Below, in pieces: positions 34,703 to 42,738 of a stretch of DNA of 64,000 nucleotides. Made by a program: the position numbers and the translations under genes. The stretch is from Microbacterium terrae (GTDB lineage Bacteria > Actinomycetota > Actinomycetes > Actinomycetales > Microbacteriaceae). The notes below the pieces were generated by a model that was not told the origin of the DNA, did not search any database, and saw only the letters and a program-made list of their open reading frames with translations. Each line of letters starts with the position of its first letter. Within the stretch, counting starts at the first letter, position 1. The stretch is from positions 744,001 through 808,000 of the forward strand of contig NZ_JAFDSS010000001.1 of assembly GCF_017831975.1 (NCBI RefSeq), read 5' to 3'.

Positions 34703-34724
34703 GTTCGAGTCCCTCCAGGGGCAC
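34703..34724 (+). other. attR core of the island
   Basis: This is the right copy of the 22-bp repeat, identical to 5908-5929 and representing only the 3' end of tRNA-Arg. Upstream sequence does not rebuild a tRNA, as expected for the distal junction. Chromosomal DNA resumes after it; 34725-34978 holds no clear gene. Confidence 0.85.
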
Positions 34725-34978
34725 CAGTCTTCATCTCCCTCACCTGGGATGCCGGTGGTCCCGGCCGGACCGTGACGTGCGGGATGCTCGCTTGAAGGCA
34801 CGGCGGATGCGAACTGGTGTGGTCGGCCGTCTGACCGCGACGATCGCGTGTTCGCTGTCACGCGCACGGGTTCGCGGCTGTCACATCGCTTCCCTCGGCG
34901 CCGACACTTATGCACCGACCAGCCCGAGCCCCGGGGCGTGGAGAGAATCTGAGGGTCTGGTCGCGATTGAATAGCACA

Positions 34979-35824
34979 ATGACACTGACCCGGCGCCTCA
35001 CCGCCGTCGCGGCCATCGTCGTGGCGGCGATGATGTCGCCCGCATGCGCACAGACTGCGGGCACCGCGCGGGTCTCGTTGGACCAACTCTGCGCCGAGAC
35101 GTTCGTCGTCGCGTGCGAAACAGGCGGCACATCGACGGTGGTCGTCATCCAGGAACAGACTCCCGCGGACGACATCAACCGGCTGGCTGAGCAACTCCAC
35201 GTCGTCGCCGCACAACGAGCGGGAGACATCGTGATGCGCGCCGAGTCCTCCGAGCCACGCACCCTCGACCCCGAAGTCGCCCCTCCGTACGAGTGGCAGA
35301 TCTCGATGGAGCCGGGCGACACCGAGACCTTCAAGACGACCGTCGCCGGCACACTCGCGGCCGCAAGCGTGCCCGGCGCCGTCGGCATAGCCGTCATCGA
35401 CGGGTGGCCTTACGTCACCGTCGAGCGCCTCGAACAATTCGAGGACGTGTTCAGCCGCGTCTCCGCCACTCCGCTGTTCCAAGACGGCGGGACGTACACA
35501 CTGCAGTCTCTCGACGAACGTCTCCGAATCGTCCACGTGCCGACCCGCACGAACGACGACGCCATCGTCGAGATCATCGCGGTTGCGCGCGACTACCCCA
35601 ATGCCGAGGTCCTTCTCGAGGCCCCCACGAGTGGCCCACAAACTCCCACGTTCTACGTGTCGCGCCTCTCGCCCTCGCAGCAGCACGAACTCGACATGCG
35701 GCTCCGCGAGCCACGGCTCGCCGACGCCGACGTCGACGGATACGCGCTCGAGTACGTCCTCGGCTCCACCGGCGAGAACGGCACCACCTACACCAGCGGA
35801 ACATTCGGATCCGTCCCCGGATAG
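34979..35824 (+). CDS. Secreted protein of unknown function
   Basis: A 281-aa protein with an N-terminal signal peptide (LTRRLTAVAAIVVAAMMSPA, then CAQTAG); the Cys after SPA makes a weak lipobox. The mature part alternates short strands and helices (VVVIQEQTPADDINRLAEQL; YEWQISMEPGDTETFKTTVA; PYVTVERLEQFEDVFSRV), possibly two repeats of a ferredoxin-like fold. No family was recognised. The start is the ATG preceding the Arg-rich n-region. Confidence 0.65.
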   Translation: MTLTRRLTAVAAIVVAAMMSPACAQTAGTARVSLDQLCAETFVVACETGGTSTVVVIQEQTPADDINRLAEQLHVVAAQRAGDIVMRAESSEPRTLDPEVAPPYEWQISMEPGDTETFKTTVAGTLAAASVPGAVGIAVIDGWPYVTVERLEQFEDVFSRVSATPLFQDGGTYTLQSLDERLRIVHVPTRTNDDAIVEIIAVARDYPNAEVLLEAPTSGPQTPTFYVSRLSPSQQHELDMRLREPRLADADVDGYALEYVLGSTGENGTTYTSGTFGSVPG

Positions 35825-35901
35825 CCACACCACGCCGGCAGGTGGGCAGCGCCACCGGCTTCCGGGCCGTTGGACGAGGTTCCACGTGCGACCATGGGCG
35901 G

Positions 35902-36141
35902 ATGGATCGGCTGTCATTCGACCACGCCGTGCAGAACGAGCGACTCGGGCGCTGGCTGCACCACGGGCCGCCGACAGGCATGAGCGCGAATCAGCTGTGC
36001 CTGTGGCAGGCCGACGTATGGATGCTGATCATGACGGACGAGCGTGCCGGGCGCATCGAGACGACGTTCCGTCGATTCGATGACGAAGCGACGGCACTCG
36101 ACGATGCGCTCGATGGACTTCGGTTCATGAAGCAGTTCTGA
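35902..36141 (+). CDS. Small hypothetical protein
   Basis: A 79-aa protein: SFDHAVQNERLGRWLHHGPP, then LWQADVWMLIMTDERAGRIE and a C-terminal helix TALDDALDGLRFMKQF. It is GC-rich coding sequence with a plausible globular composition, but no ribosome site and no recognised family. Moderate-to-low certainty. Confidence 0.45.
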   Translation: MDRLSFDHAVQNERLGRWLHHGPPTGMSANQLCLWQADVWMLIMTDERAGRIETTFRRFDDEATALDDALDGLRFMKQF

Positions 36142-36240
36142 GGCTTCCGCGGATAGTCCGCGTTCGCGGCCCGACGGTCCGTCAGGCTTTCGCTGAGGAG
36201 TGACACCGAGCAGTGCATCCGATTTGGGTAGCCTCGCCGT

Positions 36241-36468
36241 ATGAGCGGCCGGCGAATCACCTTCGACTCCGAGGCGGACGCCGCCTACTTCGCCATGGTG
36301 AAGGACATCGAAGCCGGCGAGTCGATCGAGAATGTCGTCCTCGAACGCGAACACGGCACGATCGTGCTGGATTTCGACCGCGACGGCCGGATGCTTGGCA
36401 TCGAAGTCCTCGGCGCGCGTGCTCTCCTCACGCCGAAGACCCTGGAAGACGCGGAGCGGATCGGATAG
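36241..36468 (+). CDS. DUF2283 domain protein
   Basis: A 75-aa protein covering a whole DUF2283 domain: ITFDSEADAAYFAMVKDIEA, ENVVLEREHGTIVLDFDRDG, then MLGIEVLGARALL. Function is unknown; such proteins are often found near toxin-antitoxin genes, but no partner is seen here. A TAGCCT box at 36229-36234 lies 6 nt before the ATG, so translation is probably leaderless. Confidence 0.8.
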   Translation: MSGRRITFDSEADAAYFAMVKDIEAGESIENVVLEREHGTIVLDFDRDGRMLGIEVLGARALLTPKTLEDAERIG

Positions 36469-36586
36469 CAACCGGTCCGCACATCGGTTCCCAGCTCCCA
36501 TTGTCAAAGCCCTCGCCGCTGGCTAGATTCGCTATCGCGAGGGAAGGACACAGACTATGAGCCGCGATCGCTGAGATACCAAAGCG

Positions 36587-36617
36587 AGCCCCCGCCCGAT
36601 CTTGTCGCGCGGGGGCT
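36587..36617 (+). terminator. Strong hairpin terminator
   Basis: AGCCCCCGC (36587-36595) pairs perfectly with GCGGGGGCT (36609-36617) around a 13-nt loop. Upstream lies GAGGGAAGGACACAGACT and a five-codon frame ATGAGCCGCGATCGCTGA (36557-36574). No gene of normal size ends here on the plus strand, so this may end a short independent transcript. Confidence 0.6.
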
Positions 36618-36659
36618 TCGTAATGTCGCTCGGCCGCAACGCCGCGGGCGGCACACCGA

Positions 36660-37118
36660 TCATCCCTTCGGATGCTGTGCGCGGAACAAGACCAGGTACT
36701 CGCCGTCCGCACGCGCGTCGAGAAGCGCCGGTGCGCGGGCGATCTCTTCGAACCCGAAACCGGCGTGCATCCGCTGAGACGCGACGTTGTGGTCGTCCGT
36801 GAAGTAGAGCACCGTGTCGGACCGCTGCCAGATCCAGTCGATCCGCGCCCGGGTCAGGGCGTGTCCGATTCCTCGCCGACGATGGTCGGGATGCACGCTG
36901 ACCCCGCCGAGGTAATAGCCGGCGGGGGCCGGGGCGACAGCATCCATCTGATGGTGGGTCTTGCCGGCGCCGACGATCGTGTCGTCCACGACGGCGACCA
37001 CCACGCAGTGATCCGGGTCTTCGTCGAGCACTCGCGAGTCCCACGGCGATCGTCCGCATGCCTCGTGCACGGCGTTGATGCCGGGCAGGTCGTCGGGGTG
37101 CGCGTGCCGGATGATCAC
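36660..37118 (-). CDS. GNAT-family N-acetyltransferase
   Basis: A 152-aa acetyltransferase. The acetyl-CoA binding motif is clear: GGVSVHPDHRRRGIGHALTR, preceded by VVAVVDDTIVGAGK and followed by FTDDHNVASQRMHAGFGFEE. Substrate unknown. GTG 37118 is chosen because a TACCCT box (37125-37130) lies 6 nt upstream, giving a leaderless mRNA and an N-terminus directly at IIRHAHPDDLPG; a TTG at 37142 is the alternative. Confidence 0.85.
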   Translation of the reverse strand: MIIRHAHPDDLPGINAVHEACGRSPWDSRVLDEDPDHCVVVAVVDDTIVGAGKTHHQMDAVAPAPAGYYLGGVSVHPDHRRRGIGHALTRARIDWIWQRSDTVLYFTDDHNVASQRMHAGFGFEEIARAPALLDARADGEYLVLFRAQHPKG

Positions 37119-37221
37119 GCGCTGAGGGTATCGCGCAGGCAACGCCCGTCCCAGCAGCGCAGACCCGAGCGCGAAGGCGGCCGCCCCGGCTGCCCGCGCG
37201 CAGACGGGCTATCGTGCAAGC

Positions 37222-37743
37222 GTGCTGTACGTCGCATTCCTTCGAAACGTCAATCAGGGCCAGCTCGGGCATCCGTCGACCGCCATGGTCGTGGAGTCCT
37301 TCGCCGCTGCGGGAAGTGACGCTGCGGTGCCGTTCCAGAGCAACGGAACGATCGTCTTCGAAGCGACGGATGCCGACGCGATCGTCGCTGAGGTGGTCGC
37401 GATGCTGGGCGCACTGGGGTACCGCCGTGACTGCTTCGTCATGCCGGCATCCGAACTCTCCGCGATCGCTCACGCGTGGGCGGGATCACCGGCGGTGTCG
37501 CGCCTCGAGCTCACGCTGCACGACGGAGGCACGCTCGATGTCGACGGAGAGCTCGCGACGCGTGAGGCGGAGCGGCGCCGCTGCCGTCTGATCGCATCGG
37601 GACCGGGTTGGGTCGTCGTCCTCAACGACAGAGAACGCGAGAGCAACGGCACGCCGGCAGTCGAGCACGCGATCGGCGGCTCCGCGACCTCCCGTTCGTT
37701 GCGGACCGTGCTTCGGCTGCTGGATCGCCACGCACTTCGGTGA
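37222..37743 (+). CDS. DUF1697 family protein
   Basis: A 173-aa protein with the DUF1697 opening YVAFLRNVNQG and the VPFQSNGTIVFEA segment, then a second domain with RDCFVMPASELSAIA. Function unknown. The GTG start lies 6 nt after a TATCGT box (37210-37215), consistent with leaderless expression. It is divergent from the acetyltransferase gene, with 103 bp between the start codons. Confidence 0.8.
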   Translation: MLYVAFLRNVNQGQLGHPSTAMVVESFAAAGSDAAVPFQSNGTIVFEATDADAIVAEVVAMLGALGYRRDCFVMPASELSAIAHAWAGSPAVSRLELTLHDGGTLDVDGELATREAERRRCRLIASGPGWVVVLNDRERESNGTPAVEHAIGGSATSRSLRTVLRLLDRHALR

Positions 37744-37867
37744 CGTATCGCTGAGGCTGTCGACCCAGCGCCGACGATCGGCCTCGAGTGCTCGCCGCCC
37801 TTCCGCCCACGGGCGGCGCGTCGCCTGGTCGGCCGCCCGTGACCGGCTGGGGGAGCGCGTCACCGGT

Positions 37868-38401
37868 TCAACCGGAGACTGCGGCGGCATCCGAACCGAC
37901 CGGCGCGGAGGCCGGCTCGCCCGCGGTGCGCCCGTCGGCGAACCGCGCTCGCGCGCGATCGTGGCGACGCTCGACCGGAACGAGCTCGGTCGCCTTGGCC
38001 AGCCCCATCGGCCGGGTCGATACGAACATGCTCTCGGCGCGCTCGACCAGGTAGGTCTCGTGCCAGATGCCGACGGCACCGGGTGCCTTGCGTGCGAGGC
38101 GATTGAATCGGCTCCACGCCGGACGGTGCTCGGCGGACGGATCGGATGCGTACGCGTACAGCTTCTCGGCCGACGACCAGTACTGCACCACCCAAGGCCC
38201 TCCCGCCCCGAACAGCAGCTCGTACCCGAGCAGTCCGGAGTCGGGCGCCGTTGAAAGCTCGCGAAGCATCTTCGGCATCTCGAGGAACACCGGAAGCCAC
38301 AGGTCGGGGCGCCACCAGGAGTTGATCTGCATCCCGATGTGGAACACGACCAGCTCTCCGTCGTGGCGGTGGGTCATCCGACCGGGAACGATGCGGGACA
38401 T
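37868..38401 (-). CDS. DUF4188 family (monooxygenase-like) protein
   Basis: A 177-aa protein matching DUF4188: GELVVFHIGMQINSWWRPDL, LLGYELLFGAGGPWVVQYWS, YASDPSAEHRPAW and VGIWHETYLV. The fold is probably a dimeric ferredoxin-like barrel as in small monooxygenases; the substrate is unknown. ATG 38401 is preceded by GAGAGGA. It is divergent from the MerR regulator 73 bp away, which probably controls it. Confidence 0.85.
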   Translation of the reverse strand: MSRIVPGRMTHRHDGELVVFHIGMQINSWWRPDLWLPVFLEMPKMLRELSTAPDSGLLGYELLFGAGGPWVVQYWSSAEKLYAYASDPSAEHRPAWSRFNRLARKAPGAVGIWHETYLVERAESMFVSTRPMGLAKATELVPVERRHDRARARFADGRTAGEPASAPVGSDAAAVSG

Positions 38402-38418
38402 GAGTGATCCTCTCGATT

Positions 38419-38455
38419 CGATAGTGACGCTATCCAGTTTAGATAGCTGTACTAT
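38419..38455. promoter_or_regulatory. Two dyads in the DUF4188/MerR divergent promoter
   Basis: GATAGTGACGCTATC and GATAGCTGTACTATC are two near-palindromes placed side by side between the divergent genes. The second overlaps a TACTAT -10 box (38450-38455). They are likely operators for the MerR protein. Confidence 0.5.
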
Positions 38456-38474
38456 CTGAATGTCAAGGGGGCCA

Positions 38475-39125
38475 ATGAGAATCTCAGAGCTTTCAGCGTC
38501 GACCGGCGTTCCCATCGCGACGATCAAGTACTACCTGCGCGAAGGGCTCCTGCCTGAGGGCGTGCGGACGTCTGCGACCCAGGCCGTCTACGGCGACCTC
38601 CACGAGCGCCGGCTCGGCGTGATCCGCGCGCTGGTGTCGTCGGGCGTCAGCATCGCCGACATCCGTCGCGTCATCGCCGCCCTCGACGACCCGCCCGCCT
38701 CGCCGCACGAACTTCTGGGGCTCGCGCACTCGGCCGTGACGCCGCCGGCCGACGAGACGATCGACCTCGCGGCCGCCGAGGTGCTGGCGACCCGGCTGGG
38801 CTGGACGCCGGGCATGTGCGATCCCGCCCTGCTCGGGCAGATCGCGCGATCGCTCGAGACACTCGACCTGGCCGGCTTCACAGTTCCGGATGCCGTCATG
38901 TCGGCGTACCTCGACGCCGCAGCCGCGATCGCGCAGGCCGAGCTCTCGGAGGTTCCGGCCGAATCGGCCGAGGCCGCGGTCAGGTACGTCGTGCTGGGTT
39001 CGGTGCTCGTCGAGCCGCTGCTGCTCGGCCTGCGCCGGGTGGCCGAGCAGGTCGCGTCGTCGCAGCGTTTCGGGAGCGCAACCGGCGCGCCGGCCGCCCC
39101 GATGCCCGGTCAGTCGTCGGAGTGA
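38475..39125 (+). CDS. MerR-family transcriptional regulator
   Basis: A 216-aa protein. The N-terminal winged HTH is MRISELSASTGVPIATIKYY, LREGLLPEG, followed by the HERRLGVIRALVSSGVSIAD coiled linker. The C-terminal 120 residues form an effector domain with no recognised metal-binding Cys. ATG 38475 follows AAGGGGG; ATG 38460 is an alternative. It probably represses or activates the divergent DUF4188 gene through the two dyads between them. Confidence 0.88.
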   Translation: MRISELSASTGVPIATIKYYLREGLLPEGVRTSATQAVYGDLHERRLGVIRALVSSGVSIADIRRVIAALDDPPASPHELLGLAHSAVTPPADETIDLAAAEVLATRLGWTPGMCDPALLGQIARSLETLDLAGFTVPDAVMSAYLDAAAAIAQAELSEVPAESAEAAVRYVVLGSVLVEPLLLGLRRVAEQVASSQRFGSATGAPAAPMPGQSSE

Positions 39126-39397
39126 ACTGCACGTTCCCAGTACTGAAGCTCGACGGTGTGCTCCGGCAGCGCCCGCGACACCTCGTGGAAGAGACGGACC
39201 CCCTCGGCCTCATGGGCTGAGGCGATCGCCTGATCGGGCCAGCCGTGCTCGTAGCTGAAGAAGTCGTTGAACTGCGCTGCCCAGGCGCGGGCATCCGCGG
39301 CGAGATCATCGGGAAGGGCCGGGTCGCCGTCGGCGCACAGCCCACCGTGCCAGAACGGCCAGTCCGCCGAGTAGTCGTTCATGAGCCGGTAGCGCAC
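39110..39397 (-). CDS. Small hypothetical protein
   Basis: A 95-aa protein from GTG 39397 (ATG 39382 is also possible): YRLMNDYSADWPFWHGGLCA, then LPDDLAADARAWAAQFNDFF and the tail YWERAVHS. It is acidic and aromatic-rich and occurs, as I recall, in many Microbacteriaceae without a named function. The 3' end overlaps the convergent merR gene by 16 nt. Confidence 0.7.
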   Translation of the reverse strand: MRYRLMNDYSADWPFWHGGLCADGDPALPDDLAADARAWAAQFNDFFSYEHGWPDQAIASAHEAEGVRLFHEVSRALPEHTVELQYWERAVHSDD

Positions 39398-39516
39398 CCG
39401 ACCAGTATCCACGCACACCTGCGCGCAGCCTTCCGCCGCCATGCGAGCTCGGCTAGAGTGATCGCCGATCGGTGCGCCGCGCAGTGCGCGCCCCGGAACC
39501 GGAAGGAGGACGAGTG

Positions 39517-39579
39517 ATGGCTGTCTCTGTGATGCCCCGAATCCCTCACCCCTTCCGTGAGGTCGCCCGCACCCGTTGA
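39517..39579 (+). CDS. 20-codon ORF ahead of the RIO kinase gene
   Basis: ATG 39517 has an excellent ribosome site (GGAAGGAGGACGAGTG), and the frame codes for MAVSVMPRIPHPFREVARTR before TGA. It lies 36 bp upstream of the RIO kinase start on the same strand. It may be a regulatory leader peptide or a small protein. No independent support. Confidence 0.45.
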   Translation: MAVSVMPRIPHPFREVARTR

Positions 39580-39615
39580 TCATCGGCGACCTCCTGTTCC
39601 TGGAGTCTCCGACCG

Positions 39616-40464
39616 ATGTCATTTCTGCTGTCCGACGCTTTCCCTCCCTCCGACCCCCTGCGGTTCGACGAGCCCGACGACGACCTTCCCGAGCCCGGCC
39701 CAGATCAGCGATGGTCGACGTGGCCGGCATCGCCTCCCACCCAGCGCGGCCCGCTGCCGCACCCCGACTGGGTGGTCACCGCGAGCGGCGCGTTCGACAC
39801 CGAGCTCGGCGTCGTGAAGACCGGCAAGGAGGCCGACGTCTTCCTCATCGAGCGTGCGGTCCCCGGCGAGGGCGGCGCGCTTCTCGCCGCCAAGCGCTAT
39901 CGCAGCGCCCACCACAGCGACTTCCACCGCTCGGGTACGTACGAGGAAGGCCGTACGGTGCGCAACACCCGCGACGCCCGCGCGATCGAGCGCAAGACCG
40001 CGTACGGCAGGCGCGTCGCGGCGACGCACTGGGCGGGCAGCGAGTTCGCCGCGCTGGTGCGCGCCTGGGAGGCCGGTGTACCCGTCCCGTACCCGGTGCA
40101 GGTGAGCGAGAGCGAGGTGCTGATGGAGTTCGTCGGCGACGGTCGCACGGCGGCGCCGCGGCTGGCGCAGTCGCGTCTGCACGGTGACGAGCTGAAGGAT
40201 GCCTTCGGCCAGGTGGTGCGGATCCTCGAGGCGTTCGCGCGTGGGGGCTTCGCGCACGGCGACCTGTCGCCGTACAACCTGCTCGACCACCACGGCCGGA
40301 TCGTCGTGATCGATCTTCCACAGGTGGTCGACATCGCGGCGAACCCGCAGGGCCTGGAGTTCCTGCACCGCGACGTGGTGAACGTGTCGGCCTGGTTCAC
40401 GCGCCGCGGTCTCGTGAACGACCCCGAGGAACTGTTCGGCGGGCTGGTCTCGCTGCTGTGGTGA
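39616..40464 (+). CDS. RIO-type serine protein kinase
   Basis: A 282-aa atypical kinase. VVKTGKEADVFLIERA is the nucleotide-binding loop; AAKRYRS holds the ATP-anchoring Lys; AHGDLSPYNLL is the catalytic loop with Asp; and VVIDLPQVV is the metal-binding Asp segment with the RIO1-like IDxPQ. Bacterial RIO proteins are poorly understood; a link to ribosome maturation is inferred from the archaeal and eukaryotic members. The ATG is preceded by GGAG. It is followed by a hairpin terminator. Confidence 0.88.
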   Translation: MSFLLSDAFPPSDPLRFDEPDDDLPEPGPDQRWSTWPASPPTQRGPLPHPDWVVTASGAFDTELGVVKTGKEADVFLIERAVPGEGGALLAAKRYRSAHHSDFHRSGTYEEGRTVRNTRDARAIERKTAYGRRVAATHWAGSEFAALVRAWEAGVPVPYPVQVSESEVLMEFVGDGRTAAPRLAQSRLHGDELKDAFGQVVRILEAFARGGFAHGDLSPYNLLDHHGRIVVIDLPQVVDIAANPQGLEFLHRDVVNVSAWFTRRGLVNDPEELFGGLVSLLW

Positions 40465-40528
40465 CCGCCCCGCGACTTGCTCGGGGACCGGGGCCTGACG
40501 GGCTCGGCGACCGTCGGGGGGACACAGG

Positions 40529-40566
40529 CAGAACGGCCCCAGCGCCGAAGCACCGGAGCCGTTCTG
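40529..40566. terminator. Bidirectional hairpin between convergent genes
   Basis: CAGAACGGC (40529-40537) pairs with GCCGTTCTG (40558-40566), a 9-bp stem between the RIO kinase and the HesB-like gene. There is no strong T run on either side. Confidence 0.5.
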
Positions 40567-40576
40567 GAAGCCTGGG

Positions 40577-40858
40577 TCAGCCGGTTGCCGCGAGGGCGAA
40601 CTTCACCGAACCGTCGGCGGCGAGCTCCGCATCGAGGATGCGGTCGTCGAGTGCCTGATTCGCGGCGGTGTCGAGGAACACCCGGGCGCCGTCGGTCACC
40701 ACGACGGTGTCTTCCGGCTCGGGCGCCTGCGCGACGCTGAGTTCGAATCCGGTCTGAGCGCCGGTGTCGCGGATGCGGACACCGCCGTCCTCCGCCTGCG
40801 GAACACGCTCGATGATCGTCTTCACTGCTTCGGCTGCGGTCTGGGTCAGAGTGAGCAT
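40577..40858 (-). CDS. HesB/IscA-like protein without cysteines
   Basis: A 93-aa protein with the A-type carrier fold pattern: LTLTQTAAEAVKTIIERVPQ, GVRIRDTGAQTGFELSVAQA, ARVFLDTAANQALDDRILDA. It contains no Cys at all, so it lacks the three ligands that IscA/ErpA/HesB proteins use to carry an Fe-S cluster. Probably a divergent paralogue with another role. ATG 40858 has AAGGAAGC upstream. Confidence 0.8.
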   Translation of the reverse strand: MLTLTQTAAEAVKTIIERVPQAEDGGVRIRDTGAQTGFELSVAQAPEPEDTVVVTDGARVFLDTAANQALDDRILDAELAADGSVKFALAATG

Positions 40859-40980
40859 TGCTGCTTCCTTTCCATAGCGGACTGCGGACGGGCCACGATG
40901 CCGAGATCGCTGCCCGCCCGCAACCTCTGACACACCATGCGCCGTCATTGCCAGGGCTTACCCAGGGTGCGCCTCAGCGC

Positions 40981-42738
40981 TCATGGTCGTGCGCCGCCGG
41001 GGCCGCCGCCCTGCCCGCCGCCGCCCATCGACTCCGTGAGGCCCTCGCCGGCGGTCGCGGTCGCGGTCCCGGCATCCGTCGACAGGGTGTAGCTCTCGCC
41101 GGCGGTGATGCCGGGGCCGCTGTAGAACGCGGCGGAGAACTCGCGGCCGGCCTCGAACGACGCGATGACGGCGCCCGAGGCATCCGTGATCTCGATCGTG
41201 TCGCCTGCCGACCCGCTCACCGCGGCCGCGACCCACGACTGCGATCCCTCCGGGACGTGCAGGGTCGAGCCCGCGACATACAGCTCGCCGCCGTCGATCG
41301 TGATGGTGCCGTTCGCGTCGAGCGAGCCTTCGCCGCCCGAGCTGCTGGGACCCGAGACCACGGTCGTGCCGCCGGTGAAGGCCATCGACCCGTTCGAGTC
41401 GATGCCGTCGCCGCGGGAGGTCACCACCACGGTCCCGCCCGAGATGGTGACGGTCTCGCCGGTGTCGGTCTCGCCGCCGCCCCCGCCCATGCCGCCCGAA
41501 GTCGACGCCGACCCGCTCGCTGCGTTGATGCCGTCGTCGCTCGAGGTGACGTCGATGCTTCCACCGGAGATCACGATGTCGGTGCCTTCGAGGCCTTCGA
41601 CCGACTCCGCCACGGTGACGTCGCCGCCTCGGATCTCGAGGGTCTGCTCGGCGTGCACGCCGTCGTCGCCGGTCGTCAGCGCGAGGGTCGCGCCGCCGAT
41701 CCCGACCGATCCGTCGGAGTGCACCGCGTCGTCGACGGCGTCGACGGTGATGTCGCCGCCATCGAGCGCGACGACCACGCCGGCCGAGATGCCCTTCGGC
41801 GAGTCGTCGGAGGCCGAGGCATCCGATCCGGCGGTCACGGCGACCGTGCCGCCGGTGATGACCACATCGGTGGCGGCGGCGAACCCGTCGTCGCCCGAGA
41901 TGGCCGTGATCTCGCCGCCCGAGACGTCGATGAATCCCTGCGTCGCATCCTCGTCCTGGTCGCTCTTGAGGGCGTCGCCCCCGGCGGTCAGGTCGACCGT
42001 GCCGCCCTCGATCACGAGCGCGTCCTTGCCGCGCAGCGCGTCGTCGACCGCGTCGACGGTGATCGTGCCCGACATGATCACGAGGTCGTCGGTGCTCGCG
42101 ATGCCATCGTTCCCGTTGCCGTTCACGGTGAGCGTGCCCTCTCCGCTGATCGTCAGGTCGGCATCGGCGTAGATCGCGGCGTTCGCTTCGGCGTCGTCGG
42201 CGTAGGTGTCGGTGTCTGAGACGGTGTTGTCGCTGCCGTCTGCGAGCACGATCGCCACGTCGTCGGCCGTCGTCACAGTGATGGCGGACGAGTCGGATGC
42301 GTCGATGTCGACGCCGTCGAGGATCAGCACGACCTGCGCGTCGTCGGGAGCGGCGACGACGATCTGGCCGTCGAGGTCGCCCGAGAGGCGGAAGACGCCG
42401 CCGGCGCTGATGGTGACGGTCGATCCGTCGACCGACACCGCGTCGGACGCGGAGGATGCGGTCGACCCGTCGAGATCGACGTCGACGGCGTCGGACTCCG
42501 ACCACTCGTCGTCGTTCACGTGGGTGACGTCGGCGTTCGCCGCGCGCACTGCGTCGGCGTCGAGGTCGCTGTCGACGACGGCGGCGGTCTGGGTCTCGGT
42601 CGTGGACTCGGTCGAGGTGCTGGCGTCGGTCGACGAGGCGTCGGAGTCGGACGCGGCCGACTGCACGGCGCATCCGGCGAGCACGACGGCGCCGAGGGCG
42701 AGCGGCACGGCGGCGAGGGTCAGGCGGCGGGGGAGCAT
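40981..42738 (-). CDS. Carbohydrate-binding beta-helix lipoprotein (Cthe_2159-like)
   Basis: A 585-aa exported protein. A signal peptide with lipobox (VPLALGAVVLAGCAVQ) is followed by a Ser/Thr/Asp-rich linker and then repeated beta-helix turns such as SSAITVTTADDVAIVLADGS, VIEGGTVDLTAGGDALKSD and VVITGGTVAVTAGSDAS, many with the GDDG/DDAL pattern of calcium-binding acidic-sugar binders. The C-terminus is Gly-rich. GAGGAGG precedes the ATG. It is the last gene of the five-gene minus-strand operon and overlaps the VTC gene by 19 nt. Likely holds or organises a surface polysaccharide. Confidence 0.85.
   Translation of the reverse strand: MLPRRLTLAAVPLALGAVVLAGCAVQSAASDSDASSTDASTSTESTTETQTAAVVDSDLDADAVRAANADVTHVNDDEWSESDAVDVDLDGSTASSASDAVSVDGSTVTISAGGVFRLSGDLDGQIVVAAPDDAQVVLILDGVDIDASDSSAITVTTADDVAIVLADGSDNTVSDTDTYADDAEANAAIYADADLTISGEGTLTVNGNGNDGIASTDDLVIMSGTITVDAVDDALRGKDALVIEGGTVDLTAGGDALKSDQDEDATQGFIDVSGGEITAISGDDGFAAATDVVITGGTVAVTAGSDASASDDSPKGISAGVVVALDGGDITVDAVDDAVHSDGSVGIGGATLALTTGDDGVHAEQTLEIRGGDVTVAESVEGLEGTDIVISGGSIDVTSSDDGINAASGSASTSGGMGGGGGETDTGETVTISGGTVVVTSRGDGIDSNGSMAFTGGTTVVSGPSSSGGEGSLDANGTITIDGGELYVAGSTLHVPEGSQSWVAAAVSGSAGDTIEITDASGAVIASFEAGREFSAAFYSGPGITAGESYTLSTDAGTATATAGEGLTESMGGGGQGGGPGGARP

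Larger units (their letters stand above)
5908..34724. mobile_element. tRNA-Arg genomic island carrying defence systems (probable mobilizable element)
   Basis: It is bounded by a 22-bp direct repeat that is the 3' end of tRNA-Arg(CCU). It carries a tyrosine integrase (12647-13777, minus), an excisionase-like gene (33419-33598), a MobF relaxase (22083-24821), a broken serine recombinase and several phage-defence systems. Base composition and codon use look less GC-rich than the flanks by eye. No type IV secretion or coupling-protein gene is seen, so transfer would need a helper. The two ends share short tandem motifs that may be integrase arm sites. Confidence 0.85.
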
